The notes: generated from the sequence alone by a model not told the origin. Shown: positions 26,385 to 34,663, numbered from the stretch's first letter. The stretch is 64,000 bases of DNA from Frigidibacter sp. (GCF_030695035.1 NZ_JAUYTT010000008.1:558001-622000); one strand, 5' to 3'. Made by a program: numbers and translations.

Positions 26385-27413
26385 ATGACCACGCCTATCA
26401 AAGCCCTTTCCGCGGCACCAGCCCCGCCCGCCACCGCCAGCGGTTCCGCCGCCGCGCAGCAGCATATCTTTCCCGCCGTGGGCTGGGTGCCGGCCGGCCC
26501 ACGGAAATCGGCCAGTTCCCGGCTGCAATGCTATCTGCAGCACGAGGCACTCTGCGCTGCCGGGGAGAGCTCGGTGTTGCTGCGCAGGCCGAGGCAGTAC
26601 AGTCGTGGCCTGCGCCTGAGCGAGCTGCCGGGGTTGCTGTGGCGGATCCACAGATCGGGCGCGCGCACCATTGTCTTCCAGAAGACGGGGCGGCGCTCTG
26701 CAGGGCTTTTGATGGGCCTTTGCAAGATGATGGGCCGGCGGGTCATCTATGTGGAATGCGACGAGCCGCGGGGGCTGGCCTTCGCGCCGCAGGTGGATCT
26801 GTTCATCGCGCCATCGCGGCGGCTGTGCGACGAGATCACCCTGCAAACCGGCCGGCCCTGCCTGCGCATCCACGACCCGGTCGAACATTGGGACCGGGAC
26901 CGGGCCGCCCTGCCCTGGCAGCCGCGGCCGGTCTATCGCGCGGTCTGGGTCGGCAATGGCAAGAACTGGCACCAGCTGGTCGCCTTGCGGGCCATGCTGC
27001 AGGAGCTTGGCCCCCGCGCGCCCTTCGAGGTGACAGCAATCAGCGACCATCCCGAAGCAGATATCCGCTGGCAAGAGGCCACCGTCGCGGCAGACATCAG
27101 CCGGTTCGATCTGGGCGTGATCCCGGTCGGAGGCGACCGCTGGTCAAGCTTCAAGTCCGAAAACCGCGCGACGCTGTTCATGGCGCTTGGCCTGCCCGTG
27201 GTCGTGCAGGACAGCCCGCTCTATGCCGCGACCGTGCGCCATTGCGACACCGGACTTGTCTATGCCGATGCCGAGGGATTGGCGGCGCTGAAGCCGCTGC
27301 TGTACGACGCGCCCCGGATGACAGCCCTGCGCCACGCCGCGCTGGAGGAGGCCGAGGCCTTCTCGCTCCCGGCCAATCTGGCCCTGTGGCGCAGCGCCAT
27401 CGCCGGCGCCTGA
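26385..27413 (+). CDS. Glycosyltransferase-like protein (GT-B fold)
   Basis: A 342-residue protein that I assign as a probable GT-B glycosyltransferase rather than to a named family. The visible features are IFPAVGWVPAGPRKSASSRL near the start, VIYVECDEPRGLAFAPQVD, RAVWVGNGKNWHQLVALRAM, and a C-terminal donor-binding pattern WSSFKSENRATLFMALGLPV (K-x-x-N-R-x-x-x-x-M-A-x-G-x-P-V). The S-x-R-L opening recurs in glycan-cluster transferases. It lies between two recognised glycosyltransferases and ends directly against the convergent GT2 gene. The start at 26385 is the first reasonable ATG; no strong ribosome-binding site was seen. Confidence 0.68.
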   Translation: MTTPIKALSAAPAPPATASGSAAAQQHIFPAVGWVPAGPRKSASSRLQCYLQHEALCAAGESSVLLRRPRQYSRGLRLSELPGLLWRIHRSGARTIVFQKTGRRSAGLLMGLCKMMGRRVIYVECDEPRGLAFAPQVDLFIAPSRRLCDEITLQTGRPCLRIHDPVEHWDRDRAALPWQPRPVYRAVWVGNGKNWHQLVALRAMLQELGPRAPFEVTAISDHPEADIRWQEATVAADISRFDLGVIPVGGDRWSSFKSENRATLFMALGLPVVVQDSPLYAATVRHCDTGLVYADAEGLAALKPLLYDAPRMTALRHAALEEAEAFSLPANLALWRSAIAGA

Positions 27414-28238
27414 TCACATCCAGCCGTCGATCCCCGCTTCGGCCCAGATCTTGCCGGACTTGCGGGCGAGGCGGATCTGCGCCCGGTGCGCCCGGATCTT
27501 CTCGGCATCCTTGTACCCGCGCGGATGGTCGAGATGGACCAGCGGCGCGGTGAAGCGGACATGGCGGCCCTTCACGCCGGAGTTTTCGAGGCGAATGCCG
27601 AACTCCTTGTCGCCGCCGCCGTATTTCATGGTCTCGTCGAGCCCGTTCACCTTGAGGATCGCGGAGCGATAGGCGGAACCGTTGGCGCCGCACCAGTTGC
27701 GGCCCACCGGATAGATGGCTTCCAGCAGGTGGCCGGCGGGTTTGGGCAGCAGGCCGGCCTTCAGGCGGGTGCTGAAGCGCCCGAGGGTGCCGGTGCGGGC
27801 GAGCCAGGCGCGGTCGAAGACGCGGCCTTGCAACACGTCGTCTTCGGTCACCGCCTCGGTTGTCGGCGTGTCGAGCCGGATCAGGCTGCCGGAGAGGAAG
27901 CGGTCGGGGCGCGCCAGTTCCAGGTGGCGGGCGATGAAGCCGGGGTGGATCAGGCAGTCGCCGTCAATGAAGACGAGGTATTCGGCCTGCGATGTGGCGA
28001 TGGCCTTGTTGAGGATCACGTTCTTCTCGAACCCGCGATCCTCGTGCCAGACATGCCGGATCGGCAGGCCCGGGAAGCGCGCCTGCACCCCGGCGATGGC
28101 GGCCGCCGTCTCGGGGCCGGAGCCGTCATCGGCGACGCAGACCGAGTCCGGCCGCCGGGTCTGCCGCGCCACGGACAGCAGCGTCAGCACCAGCGCGCGG
28201 GGGCTGTTATAGGTGGAGAGGATCAGTTCGGTGTTCAT
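27414..28238 (-). CDS. Glycosyltransferase family 2 protein with galactosyltransferase-type C-terminus
   Basis: A GT-A fold enzyme of 274 residues. The nucleotide-binding start is ELILSTYNSPRALVLTLLSV, followed by CVADDGSGPETAAAI, then FEKNVILNKAIATSQAEYLVF leading to IDGDCLIHPGF (D-x-D). The C-terminal NGLDETMKYGGGDKEFGIRL (D-E-x-x-x-x-G-x-x-D-x-E) is typical of the Glyco_transf_7C domain. Two ATGs (28241 and 28238) are possible; the second gives the better spacing to AGGGG. Its stop codon abuts that of the neighbouring gene with no gap. Confidence 0.87.
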   Translation of the reverse strand: MNTELILSTYNSPRALVLTLLSVARQTRRPDSVCVADDGSGPETAAAIAGVQARFPGLPIRHVWHEDRGFEKNVILNKAIATSQAEYLVFIDGDCLIHPGFIARHLELARPDRFLSGSLIRLDTPTTEAVTEDDVLQGRVFDRAWLARTGTLGRFSTRLKAGLLPKPAGHLLEAIYPVGRNWCGANGSAYRSAILKVNGLDETMKYGGGDKEFGIRLENSGVKGRHVRFTAPLVHLDHPRGYKDAEKIRAHRAQIRLARKSGKIWAEAGIDGWM

Positions 28239-28322
28239 CATCGCCCCTGTCTGTGGCCCCTATGTGGCCCCGCGGGGCGCCCGGTGCAAGCGCCGGGGGT
28301 TTTCCACCCCCGGACCCCCGGA

Positions 28323-28344
28323 GGATATTTGGACCAAAACGAAG
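28323..28344 (-). repeat. Dispersed 22-bp intergenic element, copy 2
   Basis: Identical core GATATTTGGACCAAAACG on the plus strand. Read on the minus strand it begins two bases after the Lrp gene's stop codon and is followed by a hairpin CCGGGGGT-CCGG-GGGTGGAAAACCCCCGG. The position directly at a gene end suggests it belongs to the 3' end of the regulator's transcript. Confidence 0.88.
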
Positions 28345-28346
28345 GA

Positions 28347-28808
28347 TCAGAGCGGCAGGAGGGTGGTGGACTTGATCTCTTCCATCGACAGCAGCGCGGT
28401 GACGTTGTGGATCTTCACCTCGGAGATCAGCGCCTGGTAGAACTGGTCATAGGCGCGGGCGTTCTTGACGCGGACCTTGAGGATATAGTCGATATCGCCC
28501 GCAAGGCGATGCGCCTCCAGCACTTCGGGGCGGGCGCGGAGCGTGCCGAGGAAGCGGCGCTGCCAGTCGGCCTCATGCTCGCTGGTGCGGATCAGCACGA
28601 AGAAACAGGCCTCGAGCCCCAGCGCCTCGGCGTCGAGGATCATGGTCTGGCGGCCGATCACGCCGGCCTCGCGCAGCTTGCGGATGCGGTTCCAGACCGG
28701 CGTCTTGGAGGAGCCGACCTTGCGGGCGATCTCGTCCAGCGACTGGCCGGCATCCTCCTGCAGTTCGGCAAGGATTTTCCGATCCATCTCGTCTATGCGG
28801 ACTGACAT
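28347..28808 (-). CDS. Lrp/AsnC-family transcriptional regulator
   Basis: DNA-binding regulator of 153 residues. The N-terminal helix-turn-helix is DRKILAELQEDAGQSLDEIA followed by RKVGSSKTPVWNRIRKLREAGVI; the C-terminal RAM domain contains FFVLIRTSEHEADWQRRF and AGDIDYILKVRVKNARAYDQFYQ. It is written from the ATG at 28808 (MSVRIDEMDRK); an upstream in-frame ATG would add 19 atypical residues. It is transcribed away from the siroheme synthase/sulfite reductase operon, which it probably controls in response to a sulfur amino acid or a related metabolite. That is inference from the arrangement. Confidence 0.9.
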   Translation of the reverse strand: MSVRIDEMDRKILAELQEDAGQSLDEIARKVGSSKTPVWNRIRKLREAGVIGRQTMILDAEALGLEACFFVLIRTSEHEADWQRRFLGTLRARPEVLEAHRLAGDIDYILKVRVKNARAYDQFYQALISEVKIHNVTALLSMEEIKSTTLLPL

Positions 28809-28900
28809 TCGCCTTTTCCCCGTTTTCCAAGACACCCGGTCTTCTGCGGCGCAGTATCGGAACAAATGTCCTTATCAGCAAGGGTGTATGGCGCTGATGG

Positions 28901-28918
28901 GGAATTTTTTCCTATATT
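28901..28918 (+). promoter_or_regulatory. Candidate operator and -10 box of the cysteine biosynthesis operon
   Basis: GGAATTTTTTCC (28901-28912) is a small palindrome (GGAA-N4-TTCC) that directly abuts TATATT (28913-28918), a good -10 sequence, 24 bases before the siroheme synthase ATG. An AT-rich palindrome of this sort next to the -10 box suits an Lrp-type regulator such as the divergent gene's product. Confidence 0.45.
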
Positions 28919-28942
28919 GGGGCAGATCACAAGGGGCCCGCC

Positions 28943-29731
28943 ATGACCATGACCGCCAGCCATCAGCCAGTTGCCGAGCCGTCCGTGCTGTTCCCCGTGC
29001 TGTTCGTGGGCGCGGGCCCGGGCGATCCCGATCTGCTGACGCTGAAGGCGGCGCGGGCGCTGGCGGAGGCGGATATCGTGCTGCATGACCGGCTGGTCGG
29101 CGCGGGGGTGCTGGCGCTGGCGGGGCCCGGTGCCACGCTGATCGACATCGGCAAGGAGGGCTTCGGTCCATCGACCCCGCAGACCGAGATCACCGCGCTG
29201 ATCGTGGCCTTTGCGCGGGCGGGCCGGCGGGTGCTGCGGCTGAAGGCCGGGGATTGCGGCATCTTCGGGCGGCTGGATGAGGAGGCGGATGCGCTGGAGG
29301 CGGCGGGCATCGGCTTTGCCATCGTGCCGGGCATCACGGCTTCCGTCGCCGCCGCCGCGAGCCTTGGGCAGAGCCTGACGCGGCGCGGGCGCAATTCCGA
29401 CCTGCGCATCCTGACGGGCCATGACACGCAGGGCTTCGCCGATCAGGACTGGCGGGCGCTGGCGCGCGAGGGCTCGGTCGCCGCGATCTACATGGGCAAG
29501 AAGGCGGCGCGGTTTGTGCAGGGGCGGCTGATCATGCATGGCGCCCTGCCCCAGACGCCGGTGACCATCGTCGAGAATGTCAGCCGCCCCGATCAGCGGG
29601 TTATCGCCGCGAGTCTGGCCACGCTGCCCGCCTGTCTTGAAGATGTTACCGGACCCGCCGTTCTTCTGCTCGGCCTCGCCCCCCGCGCGGCCCAAGCCAC
29701 CCTGCCGATCCTCAAGGAGGCCCTGCAATGA
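28943..29731 (+). CDS. cobA: Uroporphyrinogen-III C-methyltransferase (siroheme synthesis)
   Basis: SAM-dependent methyltransferase making precorrin-2 for siroheme, 262 residues. VLFVGAGPGDPDLLTLKAAR is the N-terminal nucleotide-binding loop, ADIVLHDRLVG follows, and VLRLKAGDCGIFGRLDEEADAL is the second SAM site (family pattern RLKxGDPxxFGRxxEE, with Cys in place of Pro here). IVPGITASVAAAASLGQSLTRR is the third. It lacks the oxidase/chelatase half of CysG, so another protein must finish siroheme. It leads the operon to CysI, the siroheme-containing sulfite reductase. Confidence 0.9.
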   Translation: MTMTASHQPVAEPSVLFPVLFVGAGPGDPDLLTLKAARALAEADIVLHDRLVGAGVLALAGPGATLIDIGKEGFGPSTPQTEITALIVAFARAGRRVLRLKAGDCGIFGRLDEEADALEAAGIGFAIVPGITASVAAAASLGQSLTRRGRNSDLRILTGHDTQGFADQDWRALAREGSVAAIYMGKKAARFVQGRLIMHGALPQTPVTIVENVSRPDQRVIAASLATLPACLEDVTGPAVLLLGLAPRAAQATLPILKEALQ

Positions 29732-30033
29732 GCCGCCGCTTCACGCCCAAAGTCGTCACCGCCAATGATCTGCTGGAAGGCGACGTGATCTATCTGACCG
29801 CCGATGACCGCTGGAGCCGCGCGCATCATGAGGCCGAGCTGATCGAGGACGAGGCCCATGCGCAGCTGCGGCTGCTGTTTGCCAGCGGCCAGCCGGCCCG
29901 CGTTGTCGGCGCCTATCTGGCCGAGGCGAAGGCAGGCCCCGATGGCCCCGAGCCCACCCATTTCCGCGAGGCGTTCCGCACCCGCGGCCCGTCCAACTAT
30001 CCGCACGGCAAGCAGGAGGCCGCCAATGTATGA
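29728..30033 (+). CDS. DUF2849 domain protein of the sulfite reductase operon
   Basis: A 101-residue protein of unknown biochemical role, overlapping the previous gene by ATGA and the next by eight bases. RFTPKVVTANDLLEGDVIYL and a segment with DRWSRAHHEAELIEDEAHAQ are visible. Members of DUF2849 are found between cobA/cysG and cysI in alphaproteobacteria, so it is likely an accessory of sulfite reduction, perhaps in enzyme assembly. No cysteine or metal-binding motif is seen. Confidence 0.85.
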   Translation: MSRRFTPKVVTANDLLEGDVIYLTADDRWSRAHHEAELIEDEAHAQLRLLFASGQPARVVGAYLAEAKAGPDGPEPTHFREAFRTRGPSNYPHGKQEAANV

Positions 30034-31690
30034 TTACAACGCCTTCGACCGCGCCTTTCTGGCCGAGCGCAATGCCCAGTTCCGCAGCCAGGTGGAACGC
30101 CGCATCGACGGCAGCCTGACCGAGGAAGAGTTCCGCCCGCTGCGGCTGATGAACGGGCTCTACCTGCAGCTGCATGCCTATATGCTGCGGATCTGCATTC
30201 CCTATGGCACGCTGAATCCCGGCCAGATGCGCCGCTTTGCAGAGGTCGCCGAGCGGTGGGACAAGGGCTATGGCCATTTCACCACGCGGCAGAACATCCA
30301 GCTGAACTGGCCCAAGCTGAAGGATGTGCCTGACATCCTCGACAGCCTTGGCGAGGTCGGGATCCACGCGATCCAGACCAGTGGCAACACGATCCGCAAC
30401 ACCACCGCGGACCATTTCGCCGGCGCCGCGGCGGATGAGATCGAAGACCCGCGCCCGGTGGCAGAGCTGATCCGGCAATGGTCCACCGACCATGCCGAGT
30501 TCCAGTTCCTGCCGCGCAAGTTCAAGATCGCCATCACCGGCAGCCCCAATGACCGTGCCGTGACCCGCGCCCATGATATCGGGCTGCGGATGGTGCGGCG
30601 CGGGGCCGAGGTCGGGTTCGAGGTGCTGGTGGGCGGCGGGCTTGGCCGCACCCCGATGCTGGGCGCGGTGATCCGCGATTTCCTGCCCAAGGCGGACCTG
30701 CTGCCCTACCTCGAGGCCATCGTCAGCACCTATAACGTGATGGGCCGGCGCGACAACAAGTACAAGGCGCGCATCAAGATCACCGTGTTCGAGAACGGGA
30801 TCGACGTGTTCAAGGCGGCTGTGGAAGAGCGGTTCGTGGAGACGCGCGCCCAGTTCAGCGGCGTCGATCAGCAGATCCTGACGGAGATCGAAGCGCAGTT
30901 CACGCCCCCCGCCTTCCGCAATGCCCCCACGGAGGCATTCGATGCGGCACTGGCCTCGGACCCGGTGTTCCGCGCTTGGGCGGACACCAACCTCGCCGAG
31001 CATCGCGCGCCCGGCTATGCCATCGTCACCGTCAGCCTGAAGGCGCATGGCGAGACGCCCGGGGATGCCTCCTCGGCGCAGATGCGGCTGCTGGCGGACC
31101 TCGCGGAGCGCTATGGGCATGACGAGCTGCGCATCAGCCATGAGCAGAACGTGATCCTGCCGCATGTCCACAAATCCGACCTGCCGGCGATCCATGCCGC
31201 GCTGGCGGGCGAAGGGCTGGCCACCGCCAATGTCGGGCTGATTTCCGACATCATTGCCTGCCCGGGGATGGATTACTGCGCGCTGGCCACCGCCCGCTCG
31301 ATCCCGGTCGCGCAGGAGCTTGCCACCCACTTCCGGGATATCGGGCTGGAGCAGGAAATCGGCGCGCTGAAGATCAAGATCTCGGGCTGCATCAATGCCT
31401 GCGGGCATCACCATGTCGGGCATATCGGCATCCTGGGGCTCGACCGGGCGGGGGTGGAGAATTACCAGATCACCCTTGGCGGCGATCACACTGAAACCGC
31501 CGCCATCGGCGAGCGGGCGGGCCCCGGCTTTGCCTATGACCAGGTGGTTCCGGCCATCGAGCGGCTGCTGCGCGCCTATCTCGCGCAGCGCGACGCGCCA
31601 ACCGAGAGCTTCATCGACGCCTTCCGCCGGCTTGGCCCCGCGCCGTTCAAGGCCGCGCTTTACCCCGAAGAGGCCCGCGATGCCGCCTAG
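30026..31690 (+). CDS. cysI: Sulfite reductase hemoprotein (CysI-like nitrite/sulfite reductase)
   Basis: Six-electron reduction of sulfite to sulfide, 554 residues. Siroheme/[4Fe-4S] ligands are the cysteines in ACPGMDYCALATARS (C-x5-C) and SGCINACGHHHVGHIGILGL (C-x3-C). TTRQNIQLNWPKL, HAIQTSGNTIRNTTADHFAG and PRKFKIAITGSPNDRA are the substrate and siroheme contacts. The ATG at 30026 overlaps the previous stop. It is the ferredoxin- or NADPH-flavodoxin-coupled type; the Fpr encoded at the end of the operon may be the electron source. It takes siroheme from the upstream methyltransferase product. Confidence 0.95.
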   Translation: MYDYNAFDRAFLAERNAQFRSQVERRIDGSLTEEEFRPLRLMNGLYLQLHAYMLRICIPYGTLNPGQMRRFAEVAERWDKGYGHFTTRQNIQLNWPKLKDVPDILDSLGEVGIHAIQTSGNTIRNTTADHFAGAAADEIEDPRPVAELIRQWSTDHAEFQFLPRKFKIAITGSPNDRAVTRAHDIGLRMVRRGAEVGFEVLVGGGLGRTPMLGAVIRDFLPKADLLPYLEAIVSTYNVMGRRDNKYKARIKITVFENGIDVFKAAVEERFVETRAQFSGVDQQILTEIEAQFTPPAFRNAPTEAFDAALASDPVFRAWADTNLAEHRAPGYAIVTVSLKAHGETPGDASSAQMRLLADLAERYGHDELRISHEQNVILPHVHKSDLPAIHAALAGEGLATANVGLISDIIACPGMDYCALATARSIPVAQELATHFRDIGLEQEIGALKIKISGCINACGHHHVGHIGILGLDRAGVENYQITLGGDHTETAAIGERAGPGFAYDQVVPAIERLLRAYLAQRDAPTESFIDAFRRLGPAPFKAALYPEEARDAA

Positions 31691-32465
31691 CGCGCTGCGG
31701 GCTCTCGCGCCCGAGCTGGACCCGATTGCCGAGCGGGTCGCCCGGCTGAACGACCGCTACCGCCATCACGGCGCGGTGGCGGTGCTGGAACATGCGCTGC
31801 GCGATGCCGATCTGGGGCGGATCTCTCTGGTGTCCTCATTCGGCGCCGAATCGGTGGTGCTTTTGCACTTGATCTCGGTCATGGCGCCCTCGTTGCCGGT
31901 GCTGTTCATTGATACCCAGATGCTGTTTCCGGAGACACTGGAGTATCAGACCTTGCTGGCAGAGCGCCTGAACCTGACCGATGTGCGCACCATCCGGGCC
32001 GCCGATGCCGCGGTGGCGCTGGACGATCCCGACGGCACCCTGCACCAGTTCAGCACCGATGCCTGCTGCGCCCTGCGCAAGACCGTGCCGCTGGAAAACG
32101 CCCTGTCGCAGTTCGATGCCTGGATCACCGGGCGCAAGCGCTATCAGGGCCAGACCCGCGCCGAGATCGACTTCTTCGAGGAAGAGGACAACGGCCGCCG
32201 CATCAAGATCAACCCGCTGGCCCATTGGGGCCGCGAGGATCTGGAAGACTACATGACCGAGAACCGCCTGCCCCGGCATCCGCTGGTGGCCAAGGGCTAT
32301 CCTTCCATCGGTTGCGCGCCCTGCACCAGCCCGGTGAAGCCCGGCGAGGATCCGCGGGCGGGCCGCTGGCGCGGGTCCGAGAAATCCGAATGCGGGATCC
32401 ATTTCATCGGCGGGCGCATGGTGCGCGGGCCGGTTGCTGCTGAGATCAAGGAGGACGTGAAATGA
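31680..32465 (+). CDS. cysH: Phosphoadenylyl/adenylyl-sulfate reductase
   Basis: Reduces PAPS or APS to sulfite, 261 residues, overlapping cysI by 11 bases. PP-loop fold: RISLVSSFGAESVVLLHLIS, LFIDTQMLFPETLEYQ. The paired cysteines in DACCALRK and in GCAPCTSPV (C-x-x-C) are those that bind the [4Fe-4S] cluster of APS-type reductases, and the catalytic cysteine is in SECGIHFIGG. ARAEIDFFEEEDNGRRIKINPLAHW is also typical. The cluster suggests APS rather than PAPS as substrate; the name CysH is used for both. Confidence 0.95.
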   Translation: MPPSALRALAPELDPIAERVARLNDRYRHHGAVAVLEHALRDADLGRISLVSSFGAESVVLLHLISVMAPSLPVLFIDTQMLFPETLEYQTLLAERLNLTDVRTIRAADAAVALDDPDGTLHQFSTDACCALRKTVPLENALSQFDAWITGRKRYQGQTRAEIDFFEEEDNGRRIKINPLAHWGREDLEDYMTENRLPRHPLVAKGYPSIGCAPCTSPVKPGEDPRAGRWRGSEKSECGIHFIGGRMVRGPVAAEIKEDVK

Positions 32466-32836
32466 GCGTGATCGTCCGAGACGACGGTTTCCACCAGGAT
32501 GACTGGTCCGGCGCCCCGGCGCTGGATCTGGCGCCCGACACCTGCTTGTCGACCATCGAGGACCGGCTGCACGGCGCGCAGCTGGTGCGGGTGGAGTTTC
32601 CCAGCTTCTCCGATGGGCGCGGCTTCACCATCGCGCGCCGCCTGCGCAGCCTTGGCTTCTCGGGGCGCCTGCGCGCCCGCGGGCATGTGCTGGCCGACCA
32701 GTACACGATGGCCCGCCGCGCCGGGTTCGACGAGGTGGAAATCTCGGCCGAGCTTGCAAGCCGCCAGCCTGCCGAGCATTGGCAGTTCCGCGCCGACTGG
32801 ACGGCCCATGACTATCAGTCGCGGTTGCGCGGCTGA
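32462..32836 (+). CDS. DUF934 domain protein of the sulfate assimilation operon
   Basis: A 124-residue protein starting ATGA across the cysH stop. VRVEFPSFSDGRGFTIARRL, GRLRARGHVLADQYTMARRA and EHWQFRADWTAHDYQSRLRG match DUF934 proteins, which regularly accompany cysH/cysI in alphaproteobacteria. Function is not known; it is probably an accessory factor of assimilatory sulfate reduction. It ends without a terminator before the fpr gene. Confidence 0.88.
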   Translation: MSVIVRDDGFHQDDWSGAPALDLAPDTCLSTIEDRLHGAQLVRVEFPSFSDGRGFTIARRLRSLGFSGRLRARGHVLADQYTMARRAGFDEVEISAELASRQPAEHWQFRADWTAHDYQSRLRG

Positions 32837-32918
32837 TAGCGGGGCTTTTCCTCATCCCGATTTACACCTTAAGAAGGAGATGCGTGCGACAGCTGCCGCC
32901 ATCGCGCCTGCCCCAGAT

Positions 32919-33758
32919 ATGACAGAGATCGCCTTGACCCAAGACTCCCCCGCTGCCGCGAACATCCCCGCCCCCAAGCACCTGCCCGATGCGCAGACCG
33001 TGACCGCCGTGACCCATTGGACCGACGCGCTGTTCTCGTTCCGCGTCTCGCGGCCGCAATCCTTGCGCTTTCGGTCCGGCGAGTTCGTGATGATCGGGCT
33101 GATGGGCGACAATGGCAAACCCCTGCTGCGCGCCTATTCCATCGCCTCGCCCAGCTGGGACGACGAGCTGGAGTTCTACTCGATCAAGGTGCCCGATGGC
33201 CCGCTGACCTCGAAGCTGCAGCATATCAAGGTGGGGGATGAGATCATCTTGCGCCCCAAGCCCGTCGGCACGCTGGTGCATGACGCGCTGCTGCCCGGCA
33301 AGCGGGTCTGGTTCCTGGCCACCGGCACCGGCATCGCGCCCTTTGCCAGCCTGATGCGCGACCCCGAGACCTATGAGAAATACGATCAGGTCATCATGAT
33401 GCACACCTGCCGCACGGCAGAAGAGCTGACCTATGGCCGCGAGTTGATCGAGGGGCTGAAGAATGACGAGCTGATCGGCGAGATGGTGGAGGGCAAGCTG
33501 CTGTACTACCCCACCACCACCCGCGAGCCGTCGGAGCATATGGGGCGGATCACCGACAACCTGTCCTCGGGCAAGGTCTTCGCCGATCTGGGGATCGAGC
33601 CGATGACGGCGGAGGGTGACCGCGCCATGGTCTGCGGCAGCCTAGCGTTCAACAAGGACGTGATGGCGGTTCTGGAAAGCTACGGCCTGCGCGAGGGCGC
33701 CAATTCCGAGCCGCGGGAATATGTGGTGGAGAAGGCTTTCGTCGGCGAGGGCGTCTGA
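32919..33758 (+). CDS. fpr: Ferredoxin/flavodoxin-NADP+ reductase
   Basis: FAD-dependent NADP(H):ferredoxin/flavodoxin oxidoreductase, 279 residues. FAD-binding RAYSIASPSWDDELEFYSIK, the GPLTSKLQHIKVGDEIILRPK stretch, the NADP domain VWFLATGTGIAPFASLMRD and the C-terminal end REYVVEKAFVGEGV are strongly conserved in the Rhodobacter Fpr type. The start is uncertain: an ATG at 32880 directly abuts GAAGGAG (spacing too short), and the ATG at 32919 gives MTEIALTQ, closer to the family length. The position after the cys genes suggests it supplies electrons to sulfite reductase, though it probably also serves other pathways. Confidence 0.93.
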   Translation: MTEIALTQDSPAAANIPAPKHLPDAQTVTAVTHWTDALFSFRVSRPQSLRFRSGEFVMIGLMGDNGKPLLRAYSIASPSWDDELEFYSIKVPDGPLTSKLQHIKVGDEIILRPKPVGTLVHDALLPGKRVWFLATGTGIAPFASLMRDPETYEKYDQVIMMHTCRTAEELTYGRELIEGLKNDELIGEMVEGKLLYYPTTTREPSEHMGRITDNLSSGKVFADLGIEPMTAEGDRAMVCGSLAFNKDVMAVLESYGLREGANSEPREYVVEKAFVGEGV

Positions 33759-33789
33759 CGCGAACCCAGCAACAGGATCCCAAACGCAG

Positions 33790-33825
33790 ACCGCCGCCCG
33801 AGGAGCCCTCGCGCGGCGGTTTTTC
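33790..33825 (+). terminator. Rho-independent terminator after fpr
   Basis: Stem ACCGCCGC (33790-33797) / GCGGCGGT (33813-33820) with a G/C-rich loop, followed by T5 ending at 33824. It is 31 bases after the fpr stop, closing the sulfur operon. Confidence 0.88.
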
Positions 33826-33856
33826 TATAGAGCACGGGCCATCGTGGCCCGCTCCC

Positions 33857-34432
33857 TCACATTCCGAGGGCTTGACGCACCTGGGCGATGGTGGCCTCGG
33901 CCAGAGCCGGGTTGGAGGCGGCGGCATCCACGGCCTGCTTCAGCGCATCGCGGATCGGAGCGTTGAGGTTCGAGTTGTCCAGCGCTGCCTTCAACTGTTC
34001 GGCTTCGAAGGTCTCGGCGGTCATGTCGGCGACATCGGCCACGGCATCGCCCGCCGCAGTCGCGGCTTCGGTGGCGGCAGCGGTGGCTTGGTCGGTGACG
34101 GTCTCGACCGCGGCAGCAGCCTCGGCAGCGGCAGCTTCGGCAGCCTTGGCGGCCTCGGCAGCGGCATTGGCCGCCTCGGTGGCGGCAGCTTCCACAGCGG
34201 CAGCAGCCTCGGCGGCGGCGGCGGCGGCAGCCTCTTCGGCGGCCTTGGCGGCAGCTTCCTCGGCGGCTTTTTGTTCGGCGGCAGCGGCCTCGGCGGCGGC
34301 GGCTTCGGCGGCAGCGTCAGCCGCGGCCTGCGCAACAGCGGCTTCCTCGGCGGCGCGCTGCTGTTCGGCATAATAATACCAGCCGCCGGCAGCGACGGCG
34401 ATCACAGCCACAATGACCAGGATCTTTTTCAT
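33857..34432 (-). CDS. Membrane-anchored Ala/Glu-rich helical protein, unknown function
   Basis: A 191-residue protein of extreme composition. Residues 1-20 form an N-terminal membrane helix (MKKILVIVAVIAVAAGGWYY). Residues about 28-130 are almost entirely Ala and Glu with a few Lys, Thr and Val (repeated AAAEAAAAE and EEAAAKAAEE), predicted to be one long helix like TolA domain II. The last 45 residues form a distinct conserved-looking end with LNAPIRDALKQAVDAAASNP and AQVRQALGM. The ATG at 34432 has GAAGGAG upstream. It could span the periplasm or bind another envelope protein; function unknown. It is convergent with fpr. Confidence 0.75.
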   Translation of the reverse strand: MKKILVIVAVIAVAAGGWYYYAEQQRAAEEAAVAQAAADAAAEAAAAEAAAAEQKAAEEAAAKAAEEAAAAAAAEAAAAVEAAATEAANAAAEAAKAAEAAAAEAAAAVETVTDQATAAATEAATAAGDAVADVADMTAETFEAEQLKAALDNSNLNAPIRDALKQAVDAAASNPALAEATIAQVRQALGM

Positions 34433-34663
34433 GGTGCTCTCCTTCGGGGCCGCGGGGCGCGGCCGAAACTGCGCGATCTATGCCAGATCACCCCCGCAAG
34501 GGGAAGCGCCCGGGGCCGGCCCAAGCGCCGCAGGCCTCCGCCCAAGGCCGGAACCGCAGGCAGGCACCGGGCGTTTTGGCCCCGAAGGCTCGCAAATCCG
34601 TGAAATGCCGGTTGAAGTGCCGGGCGCAGGGGACTATTTTGCGCGCCACACGACGCTGGCCAT

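Noticed and set aside
33888-34373. Plus-strand Ala/Ser-rich open frame opposite the Ala/Glu-rich protein
   Set aside because: The minus-strand frame has a ribosome-binding site, a membrane start and a distinct C-terminus; the plus-strand frame is only the complement of a GCN-codon repeat.
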